NCBI GenBank assembly: GCA_031260355.1
Contig: JAIRJZ010000023.1
Location: 1-32,677, forward strand
DNA: 32,677 nt
Origin: Burkholderiales bacterium
GTDB taxonomy: Bacteria > Pseudomonadota > Gammaproteobacteria > Burkholderiales > Casimicrobiaceae
Direction of reading: 5' to 3'
This document shows, piece by piece, positions 6,944-14,941 of the stretch; position 1 is the first letter of the stretch; every line of letters starts with the position of its first letter. The translations under genes were made by a program, and so were the position numbers. The notes beneath the pieces were generated by a model. That model did not search any database, was not told the origin of the DNA, and worked only from the letters and a program-made list of their open reading frames with translations.

Positions 6944-9535
6944 TCAACCCGGCACCAGCAACGCTTCGCTTTCTTCAATCCGCCGGCGAATGTGCGCCAA
7001 CGCCGCTTCGACCTGATCGACCAGAACCAGACACAGGTCGCCGGCAGACAGCCGTTTTAACGCGGTGTCGATGGCGAGAGACTCACCATGGATTTCTTCG
7101 ATGATCTGAGTGCGTTGGGCATGCGCCAGTCCGCGCCGTAAGAGCGCCAGCACTTCGCCGTCCTGACGGCCGCGCTGGCACTGATCCTGGTAGAGGATCA
7201 CTTCGTCAAAAACATCGCCGAGAATTTGTGTTTGTCGCTGGAGGTCTTCGTCGCGGCGGTCGCCGGCGCCGCTGATGATGACGAAGCGGCGTCGCGCCGG
7301 CATCGCTTCGATCGCCTGCGTCAGTGCGGCGATGGCGTCAGGGTTGTGGCCGTAATCGGCGATGAGCGTGGCGCCGCGGTAGTCGAACACGTTGAAGCGC
7401 CCCGGCACGGCGTGATCGTCGCTGACAAAGGAGGCGAGTCCGCGCGCGATGGTTTCCCATGGTAAGGCGATGGCCCAGGCGGCTGCTATCGCCGCCATCG
7501 CGTTATCAACCTGGAACGGGACGGTGCCGTTGTGGGTGAGCGGAATGTCGGCGAGCGGCAGCCGATACTCGAAGCCGCCTTGGGCGGCGACGAGTGCGTG
7601 GTTACTGAGATAGACGACGCGCTTGCCTTGGGCGCGGTGCGCCATCAGACGCGGCGAGTGGCCGTCGCGCGCGAAAAAAGTGATGTCGCCGGGGCAAGCG
7701 GCGGCCATGGCGGCGACGAGCGGATCGTCGGCGTTGAGTACGGCCATGCCGTCTTCCTCCACGTTTTGAACGACGACGCGCTTGAGCACGGCGAGGTCTT
7801 CGACGCTGGTGATGAAATCGAGCCCCAGATGATCGCCGATGCCGAGATTGGTGACGACGGCGACGCGGCAGCGGTCGAAACCCAGTCCCTCGCGCAGCAT
7901 TCCACCGCGCGCGGTTTCGAAAACGGCGGCGTCAACGTCGGGGTGCATCAGTACGCTGCGGGCGCTGCGCGGGCCGCTGCAATCGCCGTTATCGATGCGG
8001 CGATGGTTGACGTAAATGCCGTCGGTGGTGGTCATGCCGACGCGCCAGCCGTGTTGGTCGAAAAGATGGGCGATCAGCCGGACGGTGGTCGTTTTGCCGT
8101 TGGTGCCGGTCACCGCCACGACCGGAATGCGGGCGTTTTCATTCGGCGGGAACATGTGGTTGATGATCGCCTCGCCGAGGGGGCGACCCTTGCCGTACGA
8201 CGGTGACAAGTGCATGCGCAAACCGGGCGCGGCGTTGACTTCGACAACACCGCCGTACTGTTCTTCGAGCGGCTTCAAAATTGTTTCGCAAACGACATCG
8301 ATGCCGGCGATGTCGATGCCAACCGTCTGTGCTGCGGCAACGGCATGGGCGGCAATGTCGGGATGCACCTCATCGGTAACATCGGTGGCGGCGCCACCGG
8401 TGGACAAATTGGCGTTGTTGCGCAGGATGACGCGCGTTCCCGGTGGCGGCACGCTGTCGGCGGTATGGCCTTGCATTGCCAGCAAGGTGTTGGCGATATC
8501 GTCGAAGCGAATCTTGGTCAGCGCGGTGGCGTGGCCTTCGCTGCGGCGCGGATCGCGGTTCACGACATCGACCAGTTCCCGGACGCTGTGAACGCCGTCG
8601 CCGATCAATTGCGGTGGATCGCGCCGCGCCGCCGCGACCAACTTGTTGCCGACGACCAGCAGCCGGAAATCAGGCCCCGGCAAATAGCGCTCTACCATCA
8701 CTTGCCGTCTGATCTTGACGGCGGCCTCGTACGCGGCCAACAAATGCTCGCGGCTGTTGATGTTGACGGTGACGCCTCTGCCTTGGCTACCGTTTAACGG
8801 CTTGACGACGACCGGCAGACCGATTTCATTCGCCGCCACCCAGGCATCTTCGGCATCGGTTACCGGCCGCCCCTCGGGAACGGGTACCGCAGCGGCAGCC
8901 AGCAGCTTTTTCGTCAACTCTTTATCGTGCGCGATGGCTTCGGCAACGGAGCTGGTGCGGTCAACTTCTGCCGCCTGGATGCGTCGCTGGCGGCTGCCCC
9001 AGCCGAATTGCACGAGACTGCCCTGTGTCAACCGGCGATAAGGAATACGACGGGCGACGGCGGCATTGACGATGGCGCCGGTACTCGGTCCCAGCCGGAT
9101 GTCTTCATCGAGCGCTTGCATTTGCGCCAGCGCGCCGGCAAGATCGAACGGCGCGTCTTGCTGCGCCGCCGTGCACAATTCCTGCGCGAAAAGCAGCGCC
9201 AGACGGCCGACCTCCTCTTCGGTGTATTCGACGACAACTTGAAACAGACCGGGGGTGGTGGTCGAAACGGTTTGGCTGAACGTGACCGGACAGCCGGCTT
9301 CTGCCTGCAAGCTCAATGCGACGCGTTCGAGCGCATGCGCCAGACTGACCGCCGCTTTGTCGCCAGCCGGGGTGAGCGATCCCATCGACGGAAAGCGGCT
9401 GTGCAGTTTCGTTTCCAGCGCCGGCACATCGGCGATCACGGTCTCGTCGGGCGCGCAGGAAACGAGCGCTTCAATGGCGGTGCGGCGGTTCCACAGATTG
9501 GGGCCGCGTAGCGCTCGAATTCTTGCGACTTCCAT
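6944..9535 (-). CDS. cphA: Cyanophycin synthetase, CphA1 type
   Basis: This 863-residue cytosolic enzyme builds cyanophycin, a poly-Asp backbone with Arg side chains, using ATP. The order is an N-terminal domain starting ARIRALRGPNLW, an ATP-grasp domain (about 190-470, with VVVKPLNGSQGRGV), and a Mur-ligase-like domain with intact P-loop TGTNGKTTT (476-484). The Mur C-lobe follows, with SDDHAVPGRFNVFDYRG and DYGHNPDA. Both ATP sites look complete, so full primer-extending synthetase activity is expected. Length is close to cyanobacterial CphA (about 870-900). It lies 41 bp downstream of the second synthetase gene on the same strand, so the two form an operon. AAGGAC before ATG 9535 is a plausible ribosome site. 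No cyanophycinase gene is present in the window. Confidence 0.94.
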   Translation of the reverse strand: MEVARIRALRGPNLWNRRTAIEALVSCAPDETVIADVPALETKLHSRFPSMGSLTPAGDKAAVSLAHALERVALSLQAEAGCPVTFSQTVSTTTPGLFQVVVEYTEEEVGRLALLFAQELCTAAQQDAPFDLAGALAQMQALDEDIRLGPSTGAIVNAAVARRIPYRRLTQGSLVQFGWGSRQRRIQAAEVDRTSSVAEAIAHDKELTKKLLAAAAVPVPEGRPVTDAEDAWVAANEIGLPVVVKPLNGSQGRGVTVNINSREHLLAAYEAAVKIRRQVMVERYLPGPDFRLLVVGNKLVAAARRDPPQLIGDGVHSVRELVDVVNRDPRRSEGHATALTKIRFDDIANTLLAMQGHTADSVPPPGTRVILRNNANLSTGGAATDVTDEVHPDIAAHAVAAAQTVGIDIAGIDVVCETILKPLEEQYGGVVEVNAAPGLRMHLSPSYGKGRPLGEAIINHMFPPNENARIPVVAVTGTNGKTTTVRLIAHLFDQHGWRVGMTTTDGIYVNHRRIDNGDCSGPRSARSVLMHPDVDAAVFETARGGMLREGLGFDRCRVAVVTNLGIGDHLGLDFITSVEDLAVLKRVVVQNVEEDGMAVLNADDPLVAAMAAACPGDITFFARDGHSPRLMAHRAQGKRVVYLSNHALVAAQGGFEYRLPLADIPLTHNGTVPFQVDNAMAAIAAAWAIALPWETIARGLASFVSDDHAVPGRFNVFDYRGATLIADYGHNPDAIAALTQAIEAMPARRRFVIISGAGDRRDEDLQRQTQILGDVFDEVILYQDQCQRGRQDGEVLALLRRGLAHAQRTQIIEEIHGESLAIDTALKRLSAGDLCLVLVDQVEAALAHIRRRIEESEALLVPG

Positions 9536-9576
9536 CAGAAGGGGTCCTTGAGAGCGGGGAAGGAGTCAATGGGGTG

Positions 9577-11709
9577 TCAGATGACTGCGGGATCGGTTTC
9601 CAGTCTTTCGATTCCGAACCGGATCAACATGGCGTTGGCGCCGAACGCCCAGACGGCGGCGATGGTTGCCAGTGTTTCGAGATGGGGCGCACTGCGGGTG
9701 TTCAGCACGGTCGTATGGTTGCCGTGTATCAGCATCACCTGTCCCTCGTCGTTGGTAACGACGGCACGACCGCCATCGGCACAGTGTTGGGCGATCGCCG
9801 GCAGCTTGGAGTCGGCGGCGTAGAAAATCACTTCGCCGTCGCACAGCGGCGCCATTTCGATCAGAAGCGGGTCGTGTGCGTTCAATACTGCCACGCCGTC
9901 GGGTAATACGACATCGACCTGTGTGCGCAATACCTGGCACAGTTGTTCCGGGGTCAGAATGTCGTCGTCGGCCAGCGCCGCCAAACCGCCGGCATCGGTG
10001 ACGATGCCGATCCGGCAGCGGTCATAAGCAAGCCCTTCATGCAGAATCAGCGCCGCGTCGCTCTCGATCACGGCAGCGTCGAGCAAACGGTTCATCAGCA
10101 AGCGTTCGCCGGCAGTCCGGTTGACGGCATTACGCGTATCGACGCGGCGATGACCGAAATACAGGCCGTCGCGGCACGCCAGCCCGACGCGATAGCCGCC
10201 GAGACGAAGCAGCGCCGCCAGCCGTTGGGCGATGGCGGTCGTTCCCTGTGAGCCGGTGATCCCGAAGACCGGAATACGTCCGCACTGCTCGACGTCGGGA
10301 AACAAATGGTTGATGATGGCCTCGCCGACCGGCTGTGGCTTTCCGCTTGCCGGTTGCAAGTGCATCAGCAACCCGGGGCCGGCGTTGACCGAGATAATGG
10401 CGGCTTCCTGCCCGACGAACGGGCGGCGGATGTCTTCGGCCACCAGGTCGATGCCGGCGATGTCGAGTCCGATGACGCGGGCGGCCAGCGCGACCAGCTC
10501 GGCATTCTCGGGGTGTACCTTTTCGGTGACATCGGCAGAGAGGTTGCCGTTGCGCTGAATCAACACCCGCTGACCGACGGCCGGGACACTGTTCCGTGTC
10601 AACTGTTGGCGCGTCAACTCCAGCGCGATGACGGGATCTTCGTCGAGCAAAAGTTTGTTGAGCGGAAAATCTTCGCTGCGACCACGGCGCGGATCGCTGT
10701 TGAGTTGTGCGTCGATCAGCGCTTCCACCGTATCGCGACCGTTGCCGGTGACCCACGCGGCTTCGCCGCGGGCGGCGGCCACCAGTCGGTTGCCGACCAC
10801 CAGCAGCCGGTGTTCATCGCCGCGTACGAAACGCTCGACGATGACGCCGCTGCCTTCGGCGTCGGCGATGGCGAAAGCAGCGCGAACGTCTTCCTCACGC
10901 GCGAGGTCGAGAACGACGCCGCGACCATGGTTGCCGTCGAGCGGTTTGACCGCCACCGGCAGGCCGATACCCTGCGCCGCTGCCCAGGCGGCGTCGGCAT
11001 CCGCGATGGTGTCGCCTTCCGGCACGGGGATGCCGCATGAGCGCAACAAGCGCTTGGCCAAATCCTTGTCGTCAGCAATGCCTTCGCCGATGGCGCTGGT
11101 GTGCTCGGTTTCCGCCGTCCAGATCCGGCGCTGACGCGCACCGTAACCCAGTTGCACCAGATTGCCGTCGTTCAACCGCGTCACCGGAATGCGGCGCTCG
11201 GCGGCTGCCTGAACGATGCAAGCCGTGCTCGGCCCCAGATGGTGGTCGTTGATCTTCCGGCGCAAATCGTCAACCGCGGCGGCGACGTCGAACGGCTTGT
11301 TTTCAATGGCCGCCATCACCAGATCGCGGGCGGCGAACAGCGCGGCGCGGCCGACCTCCTCGTTGCGCGCTCGGAACGCCACTTTGTAAATACCGCGCTG
11401 TGAAGTCTGCCGCGCCTTGCCGAAACCGGCCTGCATACCGGCGAGATTCTGCAACTCGATCGCGACATGTTCGAGCACGTGCGCCATCCAGGTGCCCTCC
11501 CTGACGCGATGCAGAAAACCGCCGCGTTCGCCGGCGCTGCAATGGTGTTCAATCAGTGAGGGCAGCCAGCCGACAAGCCGCTCGTAAAATCCGGGGATCG
11601 TGTTGGACGGTGCCTCTTCCAGCGCGCCGATGTCAACCCAAGCTTCCAGCACCGGTCGGTAGGTCCAGAGGTTGGGGCCGCGCAAGTAGGTGATGCGGAG
11701 AAATTGCAT
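9577..11709 (-). CDS. cphA2: Cyanophycin synthetase-like protein, CphA2 type, with degenerate Mur-ligase P-loop
   Basis: This 710-residue paralogue of the downstream CphA1 shares the N-terminal LRITYLRGPNLW and an ATP-grasp domain (about 200-475, with VAVKPLDGNHGRGV). At the Mur-ligase P-loop it reads TGSQGTTA (485-492) where CphA1 has TGTNGKTT, so the ATP-binding lysine is missing. The protein also ends before the Mur C-lobe. This matches CphA2, which in cyanobacteria re-polymerises beta-Asp-Arg dipeptides with one active ATP site. Whether this copy has that activity or assists CphA1 is inference. The frame also has a GTG at 11730, but ATG 11709 gives the standard MQFLRITYLRG beginning and is preferred. 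First gene of the operon with cphA1; divergent from the ABC gene. Confidence 0.88.
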   Translation of the reverse strand: MQFLRITYLRGPNLWTYRPVLEAWVDIGALEEAPSNTIPGFYERLVGWLPSLIEHHCSAGERGGFLHRVREGTWMAHVLEHVAIELQNLAGMQAGFGKARQTSQRGIYKVAFRARNEEVGRAALFAARDLVMAAIENKPFDVAAAVDDLRRKINDHHLGPSTACIVQAAAERRIPVTRLNDGNLVQLGYGARQRRIWTAETEHTSAIGEGIADDKDLAKRLLRSCGIPVPEGDTIADADAAWAAAQGIGLPVAVKPLDGNHGRGVVLDLAREEDVRAAFAIADAEGSGVIVERFVRGDEHRLLVVGNRLVAAARGEAAWVTGNGRDTVEALIDAQLNSDPRRGRSEDFPLNKLLLDEDPVIALELTRQQLTRNSVPAVGQRVLIQRNGNLSADVTEKVHPENAELVALAARVIGLDIAGIDLVAEDIRRPFVGQEAAIISVNAGPGLLMHLQPASGKPQPVGEAIINHLFPDVEQCGRIPVFGITGSQGTTAIAQRLAALLRLGGYRVGLACRDGLYFGHRRVDTRNAVNRTAGERLLMNRLLDAAVIESDAALILHEGLAYDRCRIGIVTDAGGLAALADDDILTPEQLCQVLRTQVDVVLPDGVAVLNAHDPLLIEMAPLCDGEVIFYAADSKLPAIAQHCADGGRAVVTNDEGQVMLIHGNHTTVLNTRSAPHLETLATIAAVWAFGANAMLIRFGIERLETDPAVI

Positions 11710-12004
11710 TTCTTTTGATGTCGTGGACACAAACCGTCAATCAAATAAAACCTTTTTTCAAAAAACAGGGCGCCGAATATCAGGATAACATTGATCCGTC
11801 ATCTTGTGGCGCAACTTGAGAAGTGTACTCCGTTCGAGGAGGCTCAACCAGAGACGCGCCATGTCATCAGGAACACCATTTTTCTTGTGCGGATTCTTTT
11901 TTACAAAAACGCACGTTCACGGCGAAATTCTTTTATAGTGATGCTGCTTTTACCGGAAGGGGATCGAAGTTGATTGCCTCCAGGGTACGGTACAGCTGCC
12001 GCTC
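11710..12004. promoter_or_regulatory. Divergent promoter region of the cyanophycin locus
   Basis: This 295-bp AT-richer gap lies between cphA2 (leftward) and the ABC transporter gene (rightward), so it should contain both promoters. On the plus strand TTTTATAGTG (11931-11940) offers a -10 box TATAGT (11934-11939), but the best nearby -35 candidate, TTCACG (11916-11921), is only 12 bp away. No convincing sigma-70 pair was found for either direction. Small ORFs here are not believed to be genes. Confidence 0.45.
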
Positions 12005-14341
12005 ATGACGCCAAGACACAGGGACACCCGCGCCACAGTAACGCCCGCACCATCGATTTCCGTGCCCGCCGCTTGGCAGGCATGGGCTTTGTCTTTCTTG
12101 TCACCGGACGAAAAAATTTTGGCGTGGGTGGCCATCGATCTCGATGCGCGATTGCGCTTTGCGCAGGAGCTGGTTGTTGTCACCGACCGGCGACTGCTCG
12201 GATGTGCTCTCGGTAACAACGCATCGTTGGAGGGAGAGCCGACATGCCGGGAATGGGCGCGTCGGGACGGACAGCGGCTAAGCCATGACGACCATGCCGG
12301 TGTCGGCACGCTGGAATTGCTCGATGGCAACGGTCGTCTGCATCACTGGCGCTATACGCTGGCGCAAGACGCTGCGGTTCTGCGTCTCGTTCAGGCCTTC
12401 GGCCGGCGACAGGAAGAGCCGTCGCCGGAAAGCGAAAATGGCGCAGCCTTATGTCCGGTTTGCGGTACACCATTGACTGCCGACGATGACGGGTGTCCGA
12501 ACTGCGCGGCGGACGGCACGGCGCCGCCTCCTTCTACCTGGATTCTGTTCCGGCTGTGGCGGTTCGCCAAGCCATACAAAGGTTCGCTGTTGCTGGGCTT
12601 CATCCTGATGCTGACATCGACGGCGGCCGGTCTGGTGGCGCCGTACCTGATCATGCCGCTCACCGACGACGTTCTCGTGCCAGCCGAAAAAGGGGTGCCG
12701 GTCGATATCGGGCTGGTGGCGCTGTACCTCGGTGGACTGCTGGCTTCAGCGTTGCTTGCCTGGGGGCTGGGCTGGGGAAAAACCTATATTCTGGCGCTGG
12801 TGTCCGAGCGAATCGGCGCCGACTTGCGGACGGCGTCTTTTGAACATTTGATGCATTTGTCGCTGGAATACTTCGGCGGCAAACGCACCGGCGATTTGAT
12901 GGCGCGCATCAGCTCGGAAACCGATCGCATCTGTCTTTTTCTGTCGCTGCATTTGCTCGATTTCGCCACCGACGTGCTGATGATCACGATGACGGCGGCG
13001 GTGCTGTTCTGGATCAACCCCTGGCTGGCATTGGTGACGCTGCTGCCGCTGCCTTTCATCGCCTGGATGATTCATCAGGTGCGCGATCGCTTGCGTACCG
13101 GCTTCGAAAAAATCGGCCGCGCCTGGTCGGAAGTGACCAATGTGCTGGCTGACACCATTCCCGGCATCCGCGTCGTCAAGGCGTTCGCGCAGGAAGGGCG
13201 TGAAACGAAACGCTTTCAAGAGGCCAACCGCCACAATCTCGTCGCCAACGACAGAGTCAACCGACTCTGGTCGCTGTTTTCGCCGACGGTATCGCTGCTG
13301 ACCGAAATCGGGCTGTTGGTCGTCTGGATGTTCGGTATCTGGCAAGTGTCGCAAAGTAACATTTCTACCGGGATGCTGTTGTCGGCGCTGGCGTACATCG
13401 GCCGTTTTTATACGCGGCTCGACTCGATGAGCCGGATCGTCTCGGTCACACAAAAAGCGGCGGCGGGCGCCAAGCGCATCTTCGACATTCTCGATCACGT
13501 TTCGAATGTGCCGGAACCGGTGCAGCCGGTACCGTTGCCGACGGTGCGCGGGCAGATCGAAATGCGCAATGTCGTGTTTCGCTACGGCAACCGCACGGTT
13601 TTGCGCGGCGTCGATCTCGCCGTTGCGCCCGGTGAAATGATCGGGCTGGTCGGGCACAGCGGTTCCGGCAAGAGCACGCTGGTCAATCTCATCTGCCGTT
13701 TTTACGATGCCGCCGAAGGCGCGGTGTTGCTTGACGGCATCGACATTCGTACCTTGGCGATCTCTGACTACCGCCGTCACATCGGTCTGGTGCTGCAAGA
13801 ACCCTTCCTGTTCTTCGGCACCATCGCCGAAAACATCGCTTACGGTCGTCCCGGCGCGACGCGCGAGGAAATCGTCGCCGCGGCACGCGCCGCCCATGCG
13901 CACGAATTCATTTTGCGCTTGCCGCACGGTTATGACTCGCTGGTCGGCGAGCGCGGACAAGGGCTGTCGGGTGGGGAACGACAACGGATCTCGATTGCGC
14001 GCGCGCTGCTGATCGACCCGAAGATTCTGATTCTCGACGAAGCGACCTCATCGGTCGATACCGAAACCGAAAAAGAAATCCAGAAAGCGCTCGACAACCT
14101 CGTGCGCGGCCGCACGACCATCGCCATCGCGCACCGGCTGTCAACGCTGCGCAAGGCTGATCGGTTGGTGGTGATGGATCGCGGCCAGATTGTCGAGGAA
14201 GGAACGCATGATGTGCTGATTGCTCGGCGCGGCGCTTATTTCCGTTTGTACGAAGCGCAGGCGCGGCAGGTCGATACCGAATTCGCGTTGGCGGAACCCT
14301 GGGGCAACACCATTTCCACTACCGACCGTTCGCCAAAATGA
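12005..14341 (+). CDS. ABC exporter with N-terminal zinc-ribbon module, cyanophycin-locus type
   Basis: This 778-residue half-transporter carries a cytosolic N-terminal module (about 1-175) not found in ordinary MsbA-type exporters: a segment resembling PH-like domains (LSPDEKILAW...VVVTDRRLLG), then a zinc ribbon with Cys150, Cys153, Cys164 and Cys167. Six transmembrane helices follow (about 190-475), including the intracellular loop motif SLEYFGGKRTGDLMARISS. The nucleotide-binding domain has Walker A GHSGSGKST (550-558), Q-loop Gln598, signature LSGGERQ (654-660), Walker B ILILDEATS (674-682) and switch His710. All ATPase residues are intact, so it is probably active as a homodimer. The next gene (DUF1854) overlaps by ATGA. 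I recall this family being named cyanophycin metabolism-associated ABC transporter; substrate unknown. No clear ribosome site precedes ATG 12005, so the start is moderately sure. Confidence 0.88.
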   Translation: MTPRHRDTRATVTPAPSISVPAAWQAWALSFLSPDEKILAWVAIDLDARLRFAQELVVVTDRRLLGCALGNNASLEGEPTCREWARRDGQRLSHDDHAGVGTLELLDGNGRLHHWRYTLAQDAAVLRLVQAFGRRQEEPSPESENGAALCPVCGTPLTADDDGCPNCAADGTAPPPSTWILFRLWRFAKPYKGSLLLGFILMLTSTAAGLVAPYLIMPLTDDVLVPAEKGVPVDIGLVALYLGGLLASALLAWGLGWGKTYILALVSERIGADLRTASFEHLMHLSLEYFGGKRTGDLMARISSETDRICLFLSLHLLDFATDVLMITMTAAVLFWINPWLALVTLLPLPFIAWMIHQVRDRLRTGFEKIGRAWSEVTNVLADTIPGIRVVKAFAQEGRETKRFQEANRHNLVANDRVNRLWSLFSPTVSLLTEIGLLVVWMFGIWQVSQSNISTGMLLSALAYIGRFYTRLDSMSRIVSVTQKAAAGAKRIFDILDHVSNVPEPVQPVPLPTVRGQIEMRNVVFRYGNRTVLRGVDLAVAPGEMIGLVGHSGSGKSTLVNLICRFYDAAEGAVLLDGIDIRTLAISDYRRHIGLVLQEPFLFFGTIAENIAYGRPGATREEIVAAARAAHAHEFILRLPHGYDSLVGERGQGLSGGERQRISIARALLIDPKILILDEATSSVDTETEKEIQKALDNLVRGRTTIAIAHRLSTLRKADRLVVMDRGQIVEEGTHDVLIARRGAYFRLYEAQARQVDTEFALAEPWGNTISTTDRSPK

Positions 14342-14814
14342 AACCGTTTCAATTATCGCGCAACGCTTTTGGCCGGCTGGTATTGACTGCCGACGATGGG
14401 CGGATTTACGAAAACATCGTGCCGGCGCGCGCGTTTCCGATCAGCGCACCGGAAGCCGGCTTGGCGCTGATTGACGAAGAAGGACACGAACGTGCCTGGA
14501 TCGATTCTTTGGCAACCCTGGAAACCGCTCTCGGCAGCGAGATTCGCACTTTGATCGAAACGGTGCTCGCCGAACGCGAATTCGTGCCCGCTATTCTACG
14601 GCTGCGTCACGTTTCGACATTCGCCACACCGAGCACTTGGCAAGTCAACACAGACCGAGGCGAAACGTCATTCGTGCTGAAAGGCGAAGAAGACATTCGT
14701 CTGTTAAGCGCGTCGTCGCTGCTGATTACCGACCGCGACGGCGTGCAATACCGGATTCCCGATATCGCCGCGCTCGACAAACACAGCCGACGATTGCTGG
14801 ATCGGTTTTTGTAA
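14338..14814 (+). CDS. DUF1854 protein, partner of the cyanophycin-locus ABC transporter
   Basis: This is a 158-residue soluble protein with no signal peptide or membrane segment. Its start overlaps the ABC gene stop in an ATGA, indicating translational coupling and probably equimolar expression. The sequence fits DUF1854: an N-terminal strand region (FGRLVLTADDGRIYENIVPA), ISAPEAGLALIDEEGHE, a helix with SEIRTLIETVLAERE, and a C-terminal repeat of strands ending DIAALDKHSRRLLDRFL. The family is known by recall to co-occur with cyanophycin genes, but its biochemical role is not established. A regulatory or coupling subunit of the transporter is a reasonable inference. A perfect hairpin 48 bp downstream ends the unit. 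Confidence 0.83.
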   Translation: MKPFQLSRNAFGRLVLTADDGRIYENIVPARAFPISAPEAGLALIDEEGHERAWIDSLATLETALGSEIRTLIETVLAEREFVPAILRLRHVSTFATPSTWQVNTDRGETSFVLKGEEDIRLLSASSLLITDRDGVQYRIPDIAALDKHSRRLLDRFL

Positions 14815-14861
14815 ATTTCTGTCTGTGGGTCAAGAGAAACAATTAACCACAAGGAACGCAA

Positions 14862-14888
14862 AGGCCACAAAGATTTTCTTTGTGGCCT
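14862..14888. terminator. Hairpin between the DUF1854 gene and convergent waaA
   Basis: AGGCCACAAAG (14862-14872) pairs perfectly with CTTTGTGGCCT (14878-14888) over 11 bp with a 5-nt loop. It sits in the 127-bp gap between two converging genes and probably serves as a shared transcription barrier, although no long T-run follows on either strand. Confidence 0.6.
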
Positions 14889-14941
14889 GAGTATTTTCGG
14901 CCTAAAAATCAGGGGCGCCCTACCGCGCGGGAAGCTGTGAT

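Noticed and set aside
7532-9511. Series of plus-strand ORFs (224, 191, 195, 194 aa) over cphA1
   Set aside because: All are antisense to the well-supported cyanophycin synthetase and are Gly/Asp- or Arg-rich shadow translations.
12746-13984. 412-aa antisense ORF over the ABC transporter
   Set aside because: Antisense shadow; the sense frame carries all ABC motifs.
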